From contig NZ_CP016027.1 of the NCBI RefSeq assembly GCF_001663815.1, positions 2,294,501-2,358,500 on the forward strand: DNA of 64,000 bases. Direction: 5' to 3'. Below, piece by piece: positions 34,648 to 44,774 of the stretch. The translations under genes were made by a program, and so were the position numbers. Numbering within the stretch: position 1 is the stretch's first letter; each line of letters begins with the position of its first letter. A model generated the notes under the pieces. The model searched no databases and had not been told where the DNA came from. It saw only the letters and a program-made list of their open reading frames with translations. Origin of the DNA: Halothiobacillus diazotrophicus. GTDB lineage: Bacteria > Pseudomonadota > Gammaproteobacteria > Halothiobacillales > Halothiobacillaceae.

Positions 34648-35430
34648 TCAAGCAGGTATTCTTCTAAGATATCCATCTGGCGCTACTGTAATAAGCAGCT
34701 TATGCTGAATGCTTGTATCGATTTCAAAATTAGAGTTCCCTTTCAAGAATTCATGGACGGCAGTTTTCGGATTATTGCCTACGGACCACGGGCGATCAGG
34801 GAACATCTCATTGGGCATATCTTCGATAAGTGTGTCATAAGTAATGCAGTAGCTGCCCGGTGAGACTAAATGTGCATAAGCGTTCAGCTCATGTAAAACG
34901 TGCTCATGTGTGTGATTAGAGTCAAGGCAGACCAGTATTTTACTGTGCTGAGACGCAATTTCCTGAACTTGCCCAATCACCATTGGATCGATGCTGGAGC
35001 CTTCTATCAGATGAATTCTGGAAGAGTACGGATGTTGAACTATAGCATCGCGGTTGTGTGATCGGATGTCAATGTCAATACCCACAACCTTGCGCCGAGA
35101 TATTTTTGGGTTTATGGTCTCGTTGTTAGCTATTGCCTCACATATGTCGAGCTGCGCGAGCATGGATGCACTAAATATTAAAGAACCACCATGTGCTATG
35201 CCTGTTTCGATAATTAAATCCGGTTGGACACGCCAGATAATCTCCTGCAATGCCCAAGCATCATTTGGGAACTGTATGGCGGGTCGGCCTAGCCAGGTAA
35301 AATTATAGGCCCACTTATGGCGGCTAATTTCTCTAACCCATATTCTTGATAGTGCTTGAAGATCAAGATCGTTACTCAGGCTGCGGATGTTTGCTTTGAC
35401 TTCCTCGCCAAACTGTTCATAAGGATTCAT
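34648..35430 (-). CDS. Cephalosporin hydroxylase (CmcI)/rhamnosyl O-methyltransferase-like protein
   Basis: 260 residues. The segment PDLIIETGIAHGGSLIFSASML is the SAM-site region of the CmcI family (PF04989), followed by KVVGIDIDIRSHNR and LVCLDSNHTHEHVLHEL. AVHEFLKGN and the final LLITVAPDGYLRRI match the usual C terminus, so the protein is complete although the IS ends at the very next base. Members in glycan clusters are SAM-dependent O-methyltransferases of sugars. It is the last gene of the ten-gene minus-strand operon and overlaps WbqC by 14 bases. It would add a methyl group to the deoxysugar or a linked residue, which is inference. Confidence 0.8.
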   Translation of the reverse strand: MNPYEQFGEEVKANIRSLSNDLDLQALSRIWVREISRHKWAYNFTWLGRPAIQFPNDAWALQEIIWRVQPDLIIETGIAHGGSLIFSASMLAQLDICEAIANNETINPKISRRKVVGIDIDIRSHNRDAIVQHPYSSRIHLIEGSSIDPMVIGQVQEIASQHSKILVCLDSNHTHEHVLHELNAYAHLVSPGSYCITYDTLIEDMPNEMFPDRPWSVGNNPKTAVHEFLKGNSNFEIDTSIQHKLLITVAPDGYLRRIPA

Positions 35431-36139
35431 GAGTAAACTCTCTCCAGTTAATTGTTTTAGGCAAAATGTATTGTTGGCCCTGATGCCCGCAGTTGGCTAT
35501 AAGATCAAGACTGGATACAAATGGCGTGAATTGGCCGTGCTGTTGAGGATAAGGGCGGTAGCTGTAATCCATATATTCCACATTAATTCCCAACTGCTCA
35601 AAAAGTATGTGGTTCAAATAATTGACTCCTCCATGGCCGGAGATATACGTTGAGCCATCTAGTTCTCGAACAACGGATAACACTCTTTCACTTCCATTGC
35701 CCCTGATGTTCATATCTTCGACATCAATAAATATGGTTTGTTGGTCTAGTTGTAAGTAACTAAGTAAGGAGAGTAGTGAGCTTCTGGCTAGTTCGCCTAT
35801 GTTTTCATATTTATGAGAAAAAACATTGAATGCGAGTTCAATAGCATCAGTTGCGTAAGGGGCTCCACTGAGTCCATTGCGCAATATAGCCATATTTTTA
35901 TCGAGCCATAAGCTTCTGGGGGCGATTTCTACTTCATTGATGCGCTGACCTAGGTGAAGTCCTTTGAGTGGGATTGTTAGCCACTGAATTCCGTTTTTTG
36001 TTTTGATTTGAACCCTGTTGACAAAACCACCCTTCGAGTATTGAACATCGTCATAGTGCACAAAGATATCTGCTAGCTTTACTTGTTCGAGGAGTCCAAC
36101 CCATGGAAACAGCATTGATTGTGAAATTGCGACTTTCAC
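35417..36139 (-). CDS. WbqC-like family protein
   Basis: 240 residues from GTG 36139, which overlaps the TGA of the acetyltransferase gene by four bases. The family normally starts at a MKIAIMQP-type segment, here VKVAISQSMLFPWVGLLEQV, which supports that start. The ORF continues with FVHYDDVQYSKGGFVNRVQIK and YISGHGGVNYLN, and it ends PQQHGQFTPFVSSLDLIANCG, all as in PF08889. WbqC proteins occur in O-antigen and amino-sugar clusters and are thought to act as acyl- or aminoacyltransferases; their chemistry is not settled. Its place after the aminotransferase and GNAT genes is in line with modification of an amino sugar. Confidence 0.85.
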   Translation of the reverse strand: MKVAISQSMLFPWVGLLEQVKLADIFVHYDDVQYSKGGFVNRVQIKTKNGIQWLTIPLKGLHLGQRINEVEIAPRSLWLDKNMAILRNGLSGAPYATDAIELAFNVFSHKYENIGELARSSLLSLLSYLQLDQQTIFIDVEDMNIRGNGSERVLSVVRELDGSTYISGHGGVNYLNHILFEQLGINVEYMDYSYRPYPQQHGQFTPFVSSLDLIANCGHQGQQYILPKTINWREFTHESL

Positions 36140-36663
36140 GATGAATTCTCGTTTGAAAAAATAAGCTCCATTAAATCGATGTCGAGCCATTGGCCGTCAA
36201 GGAAAGTATGTTTATGAAAGGTGCCCACGCTAATAAATCCACATTTTTTGTACGATTTTATTGCGTATTCATTATCCGTTCTCACCTTCAGCATAAGTTT
36301 GTTGAAGTTCCAGGTCTTGCGTACAAATTCAGACATCAGTTTAATTGCTATGCTGCCGTAACCCTTGCCCTGATAGGTGCTATGAAGCGTTATACCAAGT
36401 TCACCTCGCCTATCTGTTGAATCTATATTTGCGACTTGAATATAACCAATCGCTTGATCGTTGTCTCTTAAGGCGATAATTAAGAGGATGCATCCGTTTT
36501 GTGTTGTCTGCTTTTTTAGCCAGTGTATTACTTGCTCGTCAGTGCTGCCTCTAGGGCGTGACAGAAGTTGAGACTGAATTTTGATATCGTTGCGGATGGC
36601 GGCCAATAACGGGATGTCATCGGGCTTCCAGCATCTTAGAGATATTTTCTCGCTTTCTATCAT
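36136..36663 (-). CDS. GNAT-family N-acetyltransferase
   Basis: 175 residues. The beginning MIESEKISLRCWKPDDIPLLAAIRND and the acetyl-CoA-binding block STYQGKGYGSIAIKLM (Q/R-x-x-G-x-G/A) are typical of GNAT proteins. LKVRTDNEYAIKSYKKCGF is the usual C-terminal strand and helix. It resembles RimJ/RimL-like and PseH-like sugar N-acetyltransferases. Its start overlaps the stop of the methyltransferase gene by four bases. In this operon the probable acceptor is the amine installed by the DegT-type aminotransferase. Confidence 0.85.
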   Translation of the reverse strand: MIESEKISLRCWKPDDIPLLAAIRNDIKIQSQLLSRPRGSTDEQVIHWLKKQTTQNGCILLIIALRDNDQAIGYIQVANIDSTDRRGELGITLHSTYQGKGYGSIAIKLMSEFVRKTWNFNKLMLKVRTDNEYAIKSYKKCGFISVGTFHKHTFLDGQWLDIDLMELIFSNENSS

Positions 36664-37814
36664 TTTCGTATGCTATCCATGTATATGAGTTTAAATCTAT
36701 GACCTTCGTTCCATCCAAGTTTGAGCATTGTATTGTGCGCGATTGAGGGGTTTAAGCCGACGTATATTAAATCTACATGATCTGGGAGCTCGTCAGGCGA
36801 TATTATTGGCTTGTTAAATACGGTTTTGCCCTGTTGATATGGGCTGGCGTCAATGAAGTGCATGATTTTTTCGGGTTTTTTCAGTTGGCTAAAAATATAA
36901 CTCCCGTAAAATCCCGATCCATAAATGGCTGATCGTTCGCTATTATTTCTTTGTTCTTCTTTAATGATTTTATGACCTGCGGTGTTCCAGTAATTCGCCA
37001 AATTAGTGGCCAGCTCTTGATTTGTTCTTCCATCAGGCTCACGAGAAGATACGCCGGATTTTTTGGCGACAAAAACCAATGCGCCACGGTGGCATTCGCT
37101 GTCGATAAGAATTTCCTTAAATCCGGAGAGGGCGAGAAGCCTGTGTAGCGACAATTTGGTGAAATGATTAACGTGATCAATAACGATAAAGTCCGCGGGA
37201 TTGCTGAATGAATACGGGACAATACCGTAAAATATTCCTTTATCGTTCAGAAGCTGAAATATTTCTCGGGCAGTTGTGAGCGGCTCTGGAATATGTTCAA
37301 GCGCAAAGAACGAGGTGACTATATCGAATTTACTTTGCCAGCTTTCAGGTGTGATATTTACTGCGTAATTTTCCGAAGTTACGAACTGGTTCCAGAAAGG
37401 TAGATACATTGTGCTTACATCGTAAAGACTCACATGTATGTCGGGTCTTAATCTGGCGAGTGCCTTTGCGGTCGAGCCTTTCGCGCATCCGTAATCGAGT
37501 AGCTTGCTTTCCTTGACTAGTGGTAGTTTGTCAATAAGTGTTTCAACCTGGTGTGTGGTACGATAAACGATATTGCCATCACGAATTTCATATATTTGAT
37601 CTTCGTCCTCTTCGTTCAGAAGTATCTTGTACTCCGATTCATAGTATTGATGTGTATCGTTCAGTGCATCACTACTGAGATGAGTGCATGCAGAGCATAA
37701 CCAAACACGTTTCTTTCCTGTTCGTAAGGTGCATAAAGAGGTGATGGTTTTATCCGTGGTGGATTGATATATTGGCACATCTAATTCTGCGCCACATACT
37801 TTGCAGTTATTCAT
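36660..37814 (-). CDS. SAM-dependent methyltransferase with zinc-finger N terminus (second copy)
   Basis: 384 residues from ATG 37814, which overlaps the PhyH gene by four bases. The N terminus has CKVCGAELDVPIYQS with a second Cys pair in WLCSACTHL, a zinc-binding module. The class I SAM domain reads KLLDYGCAKGSTAKALARL and TSFFALEHIPEP. A further Rossmann-like domain follows (AIYGSGFYGSYIFSQL). The design is that of the C-methyltransferase group (TylCIII/NovU), but less similar to it than the copy at 39782. A frame that extends to 37889 adds 25 residues without support. Confidence 0.78.
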   Translation of the reverse strand: MNNCKVCGAELDVPIYQSTTDKTITSLCTLRTGKKRVWLCSACTHLSSDALNDTHQYYESEYKILLNEEDEDQIYEIRDGNIVYRTTHQVETLIDKLPLVKESKLLDYGCAKGSTAKALARLRPDIHVSLYDVSTMYLPFWNQFVTSENYAVNITPESWQSKFDIVTSFFALEHIPEPLTTAREIFQLLNDKGIFYGIVPYSFSNPADFIVIDHVNHFTKLSLHRLLALSGFKEILIDSECHRGALVFVAKKSGVSSREPDGRTNQELATNLANYWNTAGHKIIKEEQRNNSERSAIYGSGFYGSYIFSQLKKPEKIMHFIDASPYQQGKTVFNKPIISPDELPDHVDLIYVGLNPSIAHNTMLKLGWNEGHRFKLIYMDSIRK

Positions 37815-38662
37815 TGCAGCGGTTTCTCCGCAAATAGTTCCGGATGGATTTTCCTGAAATCTGTGCCCGCAGCGAAAGATCCTTTCCACCCATGTTTTCG
37901 ACCGATCGGGTCTTCAAAGTTGAAATATCTGAATTGCATTGACCAGCGTGCACGATGGCTGCGGTTGACTCCTGATGCGTGAAGAACTAGAAAGTCGATG
38001 ATGACAAGATCTCCCGGGCTTGTTAGCGGCGCAATTTTTCTGTATTTGTTTAGATGAACAGCTTCGTCCAATATTTTAAGGGAATATGCCCCAGTTCTAC
38101 CTGTGTGTTCCGGATCCGCATAGCATACTGGCAACGGTCCCTCATGGTGCGATCCGGGGCAAAATTCCACTGGCCCTATCTCTTCTGTAATGGGAACCAG
38201 GGGGCTCCAAAAAACCAATCCATCTACACTGCGTAGCTGAGCAGGGTACTCCTGATGCCACATCGCTCTGAATTTGTCCTCGTTGGGATTGTCGATTCTA
38301 ATCCCGTATCCGCCACCGGCGATACCCGGTTTTCTGGTACATCTTATTTGTTTGAATAGTTTTTCATGTGACTCATCAGCTACAAGGCGTATGAAGGCAG
38401 GGATTTGCTTTACCGCATCGTATATCTCCCCCCCCCAGTCCCGGTTGATGCCGATCAAATCAATGTAGTGTTGGTCAAATGTGTCTGGATTGAAGGGGGA
38501 TTGTTTTAAAGAAATTTCTTCTCTGGTTATTATTTGTCCGATAATGTCGTAGATGCCTTTCTGTATTGGGGTTATTTTATCCATATTATAAAAATTAGGT
38601 ATCACTACGACTCCATCGCGATGGAATATTTCTATTTGTTCGCTAGATAGTATTTCATTCAA
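37811..38662 (-). CDS. Phytanoyl-CoA dioxygenase (PhyH)-family protein
   Basis: 283 residues with the double-stranded beta-helix of Fe(II)/2-oxoglutarate oxygenases. The facial triad seems to be His in MWHQEYPAQL with the acidic residue two positions on (HxE here instead of HxD), and the distal His in VLHASGVNRSHR. RRARWSMQFRYF holds the 2-oxoglutarate-binding Arg. The Glu in place of Asp is unusual and may alter activity. Relatives in antibiotic and sugar clusters hydroxylate or desaturate a sugar or lipid. It follows the aminotransferase by 7 bases and overlaps the next gene. Confidence 0.8.
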   Translation of the reverse strand: MNEILSSEQIEIFHRDGVVVIPNFYNMDKITPIQKGIYDIIGQIITREEISLKQSPFNPDTFDQHYIDLIGINRDWGGEIYDAVKQIPAFIRLVADESHEKLFKQIRCTRKPGIAGGGYGIRIDNPNEDKFRAMWHQEYPAQLRSVDGLVFWSPLVPITEEIGPVEFCPGSHHEGPLPVCYADPEHTGRTGAYSLKILDEAVHLNKYRKIAPLTSPGDLVIIDFLVLHASGVNRSHRARWSMQFRYFNFEDPIGRKHGWKGSFAAGTDFRKIHPELFAEKPLQ

Positions 38663-38669
38663 TTTGCCG

Positions 38670-39785
38670 TTACCCCATTTCGCTTAGTGTTCCAGTTATC
38701 ACGGAACACACCCTGTCGAGTTCATTTTTTGTTATGTCATGGTAACTGGGTAAGTTTATGGCTTGCTTGGCCGTTCGGTAGGCAATTGGGGTACATCCAT
38801 GGTTATCAAACATTGGAAGGCTGGACAAAGGGTGAAAAAAAACCCGAGCATCAATTTGTTCTTGGTTGAAATTTTGTTTCAATCTTTCCACGACCGATTC
38901 CGGTGAGTTATAAAACTGGATTGTTGGCATCCAGGCGCCAATAGTCGATCCTTTTGGTTCCGGATTCATCTTGATGCCGGGTATATTCGCAAGTCTCGCT
39001 TTGTAATAAGCAAATATTTCCCGTTTTCTAGCTATGAGATCATCGATCCGTTCCATTTGAGCACAGCCAATCGCGGCCTGTACATTGGACATTTTGTATT
39101 TAAATCCTATTGTATCTGGCCAGAATTGCTTTGTTTGATTCTTGTTGCGTCCATGGTTGCTTAGGGTGCAAAGCTGATCGTAGAGGGCGTCATCGTTAGT
39201 GACAATCATGCCACCTTCGCCGGTTGTTATTGTTTTCGTTCCATGAAAGGAGAACGTCCCAAACAGTCCCATGGAGCCAGCTTTATGCCCCTGGTAAATT
39301 GACCCAATGGCTTCTGCTGCGTCTTCTAAGATGGGTATTCCATACTTGTTGCCTATGGTGTTCAGCTCATTCATTGCGCTTAAGTTGCCATATAGGTGGA
39401 CGGCAAGAATTGCTTTTGTCTTCGACGTAATGGCGGCTTCTACCTTTTCTGGGTCTAGGCACCAAGTGTCCGGAAGGATATCGACGAATACCGGTTTAGC
39501 CCCAAGGTATGTGATGGGCGCGGCGCTCGCAATCCAGTTGGTATCCGCCAAAATTACTTCATCACCTGGCTTGACCCCTATTGCCGCAAGGCCCATATGT
39601 AGGGCGCCAGTGCAACTTGAGGTGGCTATTGCGTGTTTGACACCTAAGTGCAGCTTGAAGGCTTCCTCGAACCGATGAATGTAGTCATAGCATTGAGCTC
39701 CCCAACCGTTCTGGGCGGCGTCAGTTGCAAGGCTAACCTCACGTTCGGTAATAGATGGTTTTGTATAAAAAATCTTCTGCTTCAT
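38670..39785 (-). CDS. DegT/DnrJ/EryC1/StrS-family aminotransferase
   Basis: 371 residues. The PLP-binding site shows AIATSSCTGALHMGLAAIG, then ILEDAAEAIGSIYQG (Asp ring-N contact) and the Schiff-base Lys in FSFHGTKTITTGEGGM. The Lys rules out the RfbH/E1-type dehydratases of this fold, which have His there. It transfers an amino group from glutamate to a ketosugar. The substrate is likely to be the CDP-4-keto-6-deoxyhexose, after epimerisation and C-methylation. ATGA overlap with the methyltransferase gene upstream ties it to the operon. Stereochemistry is not readable. Confidence 0.92.
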   Translation of the reverse strand: MKQKIFYTKPSITEREVSLATDAAQNGWGAQCYDYIHRFEEAFKLHLGVKHAIATSSCTGALHMGLAAIGVKPGDEVILADTNWIASAAPITYLGAKPVFVDILPDTWCLDPEKVEAAITSKTKAILAVHLYGNLSAMNELNTIGNKYGIPILEDAAEAIGSIYQGHKAGSMGLFGTFSFHGTKTITTGEGGMIVTNDDALYDQLCTLSNHGRNKNQTKQFWPDTIGFKYKMSNVQAAIGCAQMERIDDLIARKREIFAYYKARLANIPGIKMNPEPKGSTIGAWMPTIQFYNSPESVVERLKQNFNQEQIDARVFFHPLSSLPMFDNHGCTPIAYRTAKQAINLPSYHDITKNELDRVCSVITGTLSEMG

Positions 39786-41008
39786 AGAATTTCTATTCTG
39801 GGGATGGCGGTTACAAACTTGCAGCCCCAGCCTTTTGCATAGTCAAGCAATCCAATCACTTCTTGACGGATGTTCCATGGCAGGATCAATATGTAATCAG
39901 GTCGATCCTTTTGTATTTGCTCCGGGGCCAGAATCGGTATCCTGCTTCCAGGCATGAACTTTCCCTGCTTCACTGGGTTCATATCAACTACATAGGGTAA
40001 GAGATCCGGGCGGATACCGCAGTAGTTGAGCAGTGTGTTGCCTTTTGCGGCTGCGCCATAGGCGACCACCCGTTTCCCACTTTCTTTTGCGTTGATTAGG
40101 AATAAAAGCAGGTCGTTTTTTACTTTATTTGCTCTGGGCTGGAAATCCGTGAAGTGTTTCTCGCTTAGTAAGCCAGCCTCTTTTTCACGCCGTAAAAGTT
40201 CGGATACCCTTGGTGCTATTTTGTAGGGGCCGGAATCTTTTCGTTGCGCGTAGATGCGCAAGCTGCCGCCATGGGTGGATAGTTGTTTGACGTCGAAAAT
40301 TTCAAGCCCATTTCTGTTGAATATATTTAAGGTCGCTGTTAGGGATAGATAGGAGAAATGTTCGTGATAAATAGTGTCGAACTGATTTTTTTCCACTAAT
40401 TCGAGTAGGTGTGGGAACTCAAATGTGGCGACGCCACTTGGTTTGAGTAGCACTTTAAATCCAGTTATGAAGTCGTTGATATCAGGTACATGTGCCAGTA
40501 CGTTATTGGCAATGGTGAGGTCGGCTTGGTGTCCTTCCACAACGAGCAATTCTGCCAACGTTCGTCCGAAAAACTGTTCAATAATGGGTAGACCTTTGGC
40601 GCGTGCGGCCGCAGCAGTGCCTGATGTCGGCTCAATCCCAAGGCAGGGGATTCCTAAAGTTTGCACATACTGCAAAAGATAACCGTCATTTGCGGCAACC
40701 TCTATGACGTATGAGGTGCTGTCTAGGGCGAATCTCGATCGCATGTCTTGCACATATCGTTTTGCATGGTCAAGCCATGTACGCGAGAAAGAGCTGTAGT
40801 ACGCATATTCTGCGTCAAAAAGCATTTCTGCGGTTGTGGTGTCTTCCGTTTGAGCTAACCAGCATTGGGTGCATACCAATACTTTTAATGGCAACCACCG
40901 TTCCGGCATATGTAGGGTTTGAGTGGTCAGGTAGGCATTAGATGGTGGGGCGCTACCAAGATCGATCATGGTTTGCGAAAGATGAGCGCCACAATGCCGG
41001 CAATTCAT
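39782..41008 (-). CDS. NDP-hexose C-methyltransferase (TylCIII/NovU type)
   Basis: 408 residues. Three parts are visible: an N-terminal zinc domain (CRHCGAHLSQTMIDLG with VCTQCWLAQTE), a class I SAM domain (VIEVAANDGYLLQYVQ and NNVLAHVPDINDF) with the HEHFSYLSL motif that holds catalytic residues, and a C-terminal Rossmann-like domain (VVAYGAAAKGNTLLNYCG). This is the layout of TylCIII and NovU, which add a methyl to C-3 or C-5 next to the keto group of an NDP-4-keto-deoxyhexose. Start and stop overlap the adjacent genes by four bases each. It strongly suggests that the product is a branched sugar. Confidence 0.9.
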   Translation of the reverse strand: MNCRHCGAHLSQTMIDLGSAPPSNAYLTTQTLHMPERWLPLKVLVCTQCWLAQTEDTTTAEMLFDAEYAYYSSFSRTWLDHAKRYVQDMRSRFALDSTSYVIEVAANDGYLLQYVQTLGIPCLGIEPTSGTAAAARAKGLPIIEQFFGRTLAELLVVEGHQADLTIANNVLAHVPDINDFITGFKVLLKPSGVATFEFPHLLELVEKNQFDTIYHEHFSYLSLTATLNIFNRNGLEIFDVKQLSTHGGSLRIYAQRKDSGPYKIAPRVSELLRREKEAGLLSEKHFTDFQPRANKVKNDLLLFLINAKESGKRVVAYGAAAKGNTLLNYCGIRPDLLPYVVDMNPVKQGKFMPGSRIPILAPEQIQKDRPDYILILPWNIRQEVIGLLDYAKGWGCKFVTAIPRIEIL

Positions 41009-41565
41009 GAGCTCATCTCCATGATCCAGTCATTAGTTGTGGGTAGCGATTGATCACGGGTTGAGAGAAGTTCAATTGGTCGGGGCCACGGTATGTTGAG
41101 TGTCGGGTCTTTCGGATTTATTCCAGATTCGGCATCTGATCGATATGGGGCGCTGTGCGCGTACAAAAGCTCGCAGTGATCCGTAAGTGTCTGAAACCCA
41201 TGTGCGAAGCCTGGGGGGATGCAAAGTGCCATACAGTTTTCAGCAGATAACTCCGTGGCGAACCACTGGAGAAAACTGGCCGATTCAGGTCTGATGTCGA
41301 CAGCGATATCCCATATGGTGCCGTGCAGGCAACTGACGAGTTTATACTCCGAGTAGGGCTCAGTTTGGAAGTGTAATCCTCTGACAGTTCCTGCCTTTAT
41401 TGTATGGCTGTGGTTGATTTGCGCGATACCCTTTTGGCAGCCAACAGTGGCAAGCTCTTCATGGGAGTAGAATTTTGTGAACACTCCTCGTGTATCCCGG
41501 ACTGGATGCCTCTGTATTAGCTTCAGGTCGGGCAGGGGCGTCTCGAAAATGGTAAAACGGCTCAT
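41005..41565 (-). CDS. RmlC-like NDP-4-keto-6-deoxyhexose 3,5- or 5-epimerase
   Basis: 186 residues from ATG 41565, which overlaps the rfbG stop by four bases. The cupin fold has its His base in GTVRGLHFQTEPYSEYKLV, then GTIWDIAVDIRPES and PPGFAHGFQTL. PYRSDAESGINPKDPTLNIPWP is the conserved C-terminal block. It would epimerise the 4-keto sugar made by RfbG at C-3 and/or C-5. An extra frame of 12 codons upstream lies within the rfbG gene and is not likely to be used. Confidence 0.9.
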   Translation of the reverse strand: MSRFTIFETPLPDLKLIQRHPVRDTRGVFTKFYSHEELATVGCQKGIAQINHSHTIKAGTVRGLHFQTEPYSEYKLVSCLHGTIWDIAVDIRPESASFLQWFATELSAENCMALCIPPGFAHGFQTLTDHCELLYAHSAPYRSDAESGINPKDPTLNIPWPRPIELLSTRDQSLPTTNDWIMEMSS

Positions 41566-42620
41566 TCCATGCTCTCGAAATCGGATATATCGGATTTGCA
41601 CAGCTGATATGCGCTTTGTCCGTTCTCAAATGCACGATACCAGGTCATTGTGTGTTGTATGCACTGGTCAATCGACCAAACGGATTTGATACCAAGTCTC
41701 TGCCGTGTTTTAGAGGTATCCAGGGTTAGTATTTGTGTTTCATGCAGATTGTCGGTGGCAGGTGTGACTACATAATCACCCCGCCCATAGAATTGGCGCG
41801 CCTTGTCAACGATGGTTCGTACATTGATGTGTTGCGTCGCTTCAGGTCCAAAGTTATACGCGTCGGAAAGGTTTGGGGAGGTCCAGAGTTTCTGGGCCAG
41901 GGTGAGGTATCCCGAGATGGGTTCCAGTACGTGTTGCCATGGCCTGATTGCTTCAGGGTTACGAAGTGAGAGAGGTTCTCCGGCCTGCCATGTTCGGATT
42001 GCATCAGGGATCAACCTGTCTGCTGACCAATCTCCGCCACCCATGACATTGCCAGCTCGGGCGGTTGCAAGGGCTACACCGCGCTGATTGAAGAAGGATG
42101 AACGATAACTTGACGTTAGGATTTCTGTAGCGGCCTTGCTCGCGCTGTAAGGGTCATGTCCCCCAAGGGCATCATTTTCACGATAAGGAAACCACCATTC
42201 CTGATTCTGATATACCTTATCCGTTGTGATGACAATGATGGCCTTGACACTATCTGATTTGCGCAGTATTTCAAGCAGGTTTGCTGATCCCATGACATTG
42301 GTTGACCATGTGTCAAGTGGATCTGTATACGACTGCCTTACCAACGGTTGTGCTGCTAAATGCAATACGATTTGAGGTTGGGCTTGAGCTATGACTTCTG
42401 CGACGGCGGTGGCATTTCGGATATCAAGTTCCACATGCGATATGCCTTCTTGCAGATTTGTTGCCTCGAACAAGTTGGGTGTTGTGTCTGGCGGGAGTGC
42501 TATTCCGGTAACTCTCGCGCCCATCTCTTTGAGCCACAAAGTTAACCAGCCACCCTTGAACCCCGTATGGCCGGTAACGAGAACTCTTTTTCCTGCCCAG
42601 AAGTCCTTATCTACCCTCAC
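41562..42620 (-). CDS. rfbG: CDP-glucose 4,6-dehydratase
   Basis: 352 residues. [26 protein letters not shown] has the glycine motif of the extended SDR family (GHTGFKG). [15 protein letters not shown] holds the Thr, and [11 protein letters not shown] the YxxxK pair. It changes CDP-glucose to CDP-4-keto-6-deoxyglucose, the branch point to 3,6-dideoxyhexoses and other CDP sugars. The GTG at 42620 overlaps the rfbF stop by four bases and has ggaag eight bases upstream; the ATG at 42656 would give a 40-base overlap and extra residues, so I use the GTG. No RfbH-type dehydratase is near. Confidence 0.95.
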   Translation of the reverse strand: MRVDKDFWAGKRVLVTGHTGFKGGWLTLWLKEMGARVTGIALPPDTTPNLFEATNLQEGISHVELDIRNATAVAEVIAQAQPQIVLHLAAQPLVRQSYTDPLDTWSTNVMGSANLLEILRKSDSVKAIIVITTDKVYQNQEWWFPYRENDALGGHDPYSASKAATEILTSSYRSSFFNQRGVALATARAGNVMGGGDWSADRLIPDAIRTWQAGEPLSLRNPEAIRPWQHVLEPISGYLTLAQKLWTSPNLSDAYNFGPEATQHINVRTIVDKARQFYGRGDYVVTPATDNLHETQILTLDTSKTRQRLGIKSVWSIDQCIQHTMTWYRAFENGQSAYQLCKSDISDFESME

Positions 42621-43390
42621 GGCCAGATCTTCCAGGGCGCATTTCCGGATTGCCATAGCTTTTCAAGCAGATTCCGTTCTCGCAATGTATCCATCGGCTG
42701 CCAGAAACCCCGATGCTCGAAGGCCATGAGTTGATTTCCTGCAGCCAGCGCTTGCATTGGAGGGCCCTCCCAGGGGGTCATGTCATCCTCGATCAAGTCG
42801 ATTACTTTAGGGGACAGGACGAAAAACCCTCCATTGATGAGACCGCCTTCGCCTTGTGGTTTCTCATTGAACCCTGATACGGTGCTGCCGGACATCTCAA
42901 GGGCGCCATATCGGCCTGGAGGTGACACAGCGGTTATGCTGGCGATTTTTCCGTGTTGCTTGTGGAATTGGATGAGTTTGGTGATGTCGACATCTGCCAC
43001 GCCGTCCCCGTAGGTGAAGCAGAAAGCCTCTTCCTCTTGGAGGTATGTCTTTACTCTTCTAAGCCGTCCCCCTGTCAATGTTTCATCGCCGGTATCCACG
43101 AGTGTGACACGCCATGGTTCCACTTTTTTCTGATGGACTGTCATCTGATTGTTTGCCATGTCGAATGTGACATCCGACATGTGCAGGAAATAATTGGCGA
43201 AGTATTCCTTGATCAGATATCCCTTGTATCCGCAGCAAATAAGAAAATCATTTACACCATGGCTGGAGTAAATTTTCATAATGTGCCAGAGGATTGGTTT
43301 CCCTCCGATTTCAATCATGGGCTTTGGCTTGAGGTGAGTTTCCTCTGAGATTCGCGTGCCAAGCCCCCCTGCCAAAATCACTGCTTTCAT
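42617..43390 (-). CDS. rfbF: Glucose-1-phosphate cytidylyltransferase
   Basis: 257 residues. [45 protein letters not shown] is the nucleotidyltransferase signature (GGLGTR, KPKPMIE). [10 protein letters not shown] supplies the metal-binding Asp. RfbF makes CDP-glucose from CTP and glucose-1-phosphate. It is the first gene of the minus-strand operon; aagga precedes the start. Upstream, 52 bases away and on the same strand, is the UDP-sugar dehydrogenase, so promoter location is unclear. The short gap holds a small ctagcataactag stem near 43430. Confidence 0.96.
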   Translation of the reverse strand: MKAVILAGGLGTRISEETHLKPKPMIEIGGKPILWHIMKIYSSHGVNDFLICCGYKGYLIKEYFANYFLHMSDVTFDMANNQMTVHQKKVEPWRVTLVDTGDETLTGGRLRRVKTYLQEEEAFCFTYGDGVADVDITKLIQFHKQHGKIASITAVSPPGRYGALEMSGSTVSGFNEKPQGEGGLINGGFFVLSPKVIDLIEDDMTPWEGPPMQALAAGNQLMAFEHRGFWQPMDTLRERNLLEKLWQSGNAPWKIWP

Positions 43391-43442
43391 TAATCATCCT
43401 TGTCGGCGCACGAACCCTTGTGTCTTGTGAGTGCTAGCATAA

Positions 43443-44732
<1,290 letters not shown>

Positions 44733-44774
44733 GTGTAGCCTAAGCTTGCTTCCTACAAGGTTCGCCGGAGTATA

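Noticed and set aside
33450-34655. A target site duplication around the IS
   Set aside because: The bases next to the two ends (ctc on the left, tca on the right) do not match at 3 or 4 bases.
38670-39785. Reading the aminotransferase as an RfbH-type 3-dehydratase of the 3,6-dideoxyhexose pathway
   Set aside because: RfbH has His in place of the Schiff-base Lys; this protein keeps Lys in HGTKTITTGEGG.
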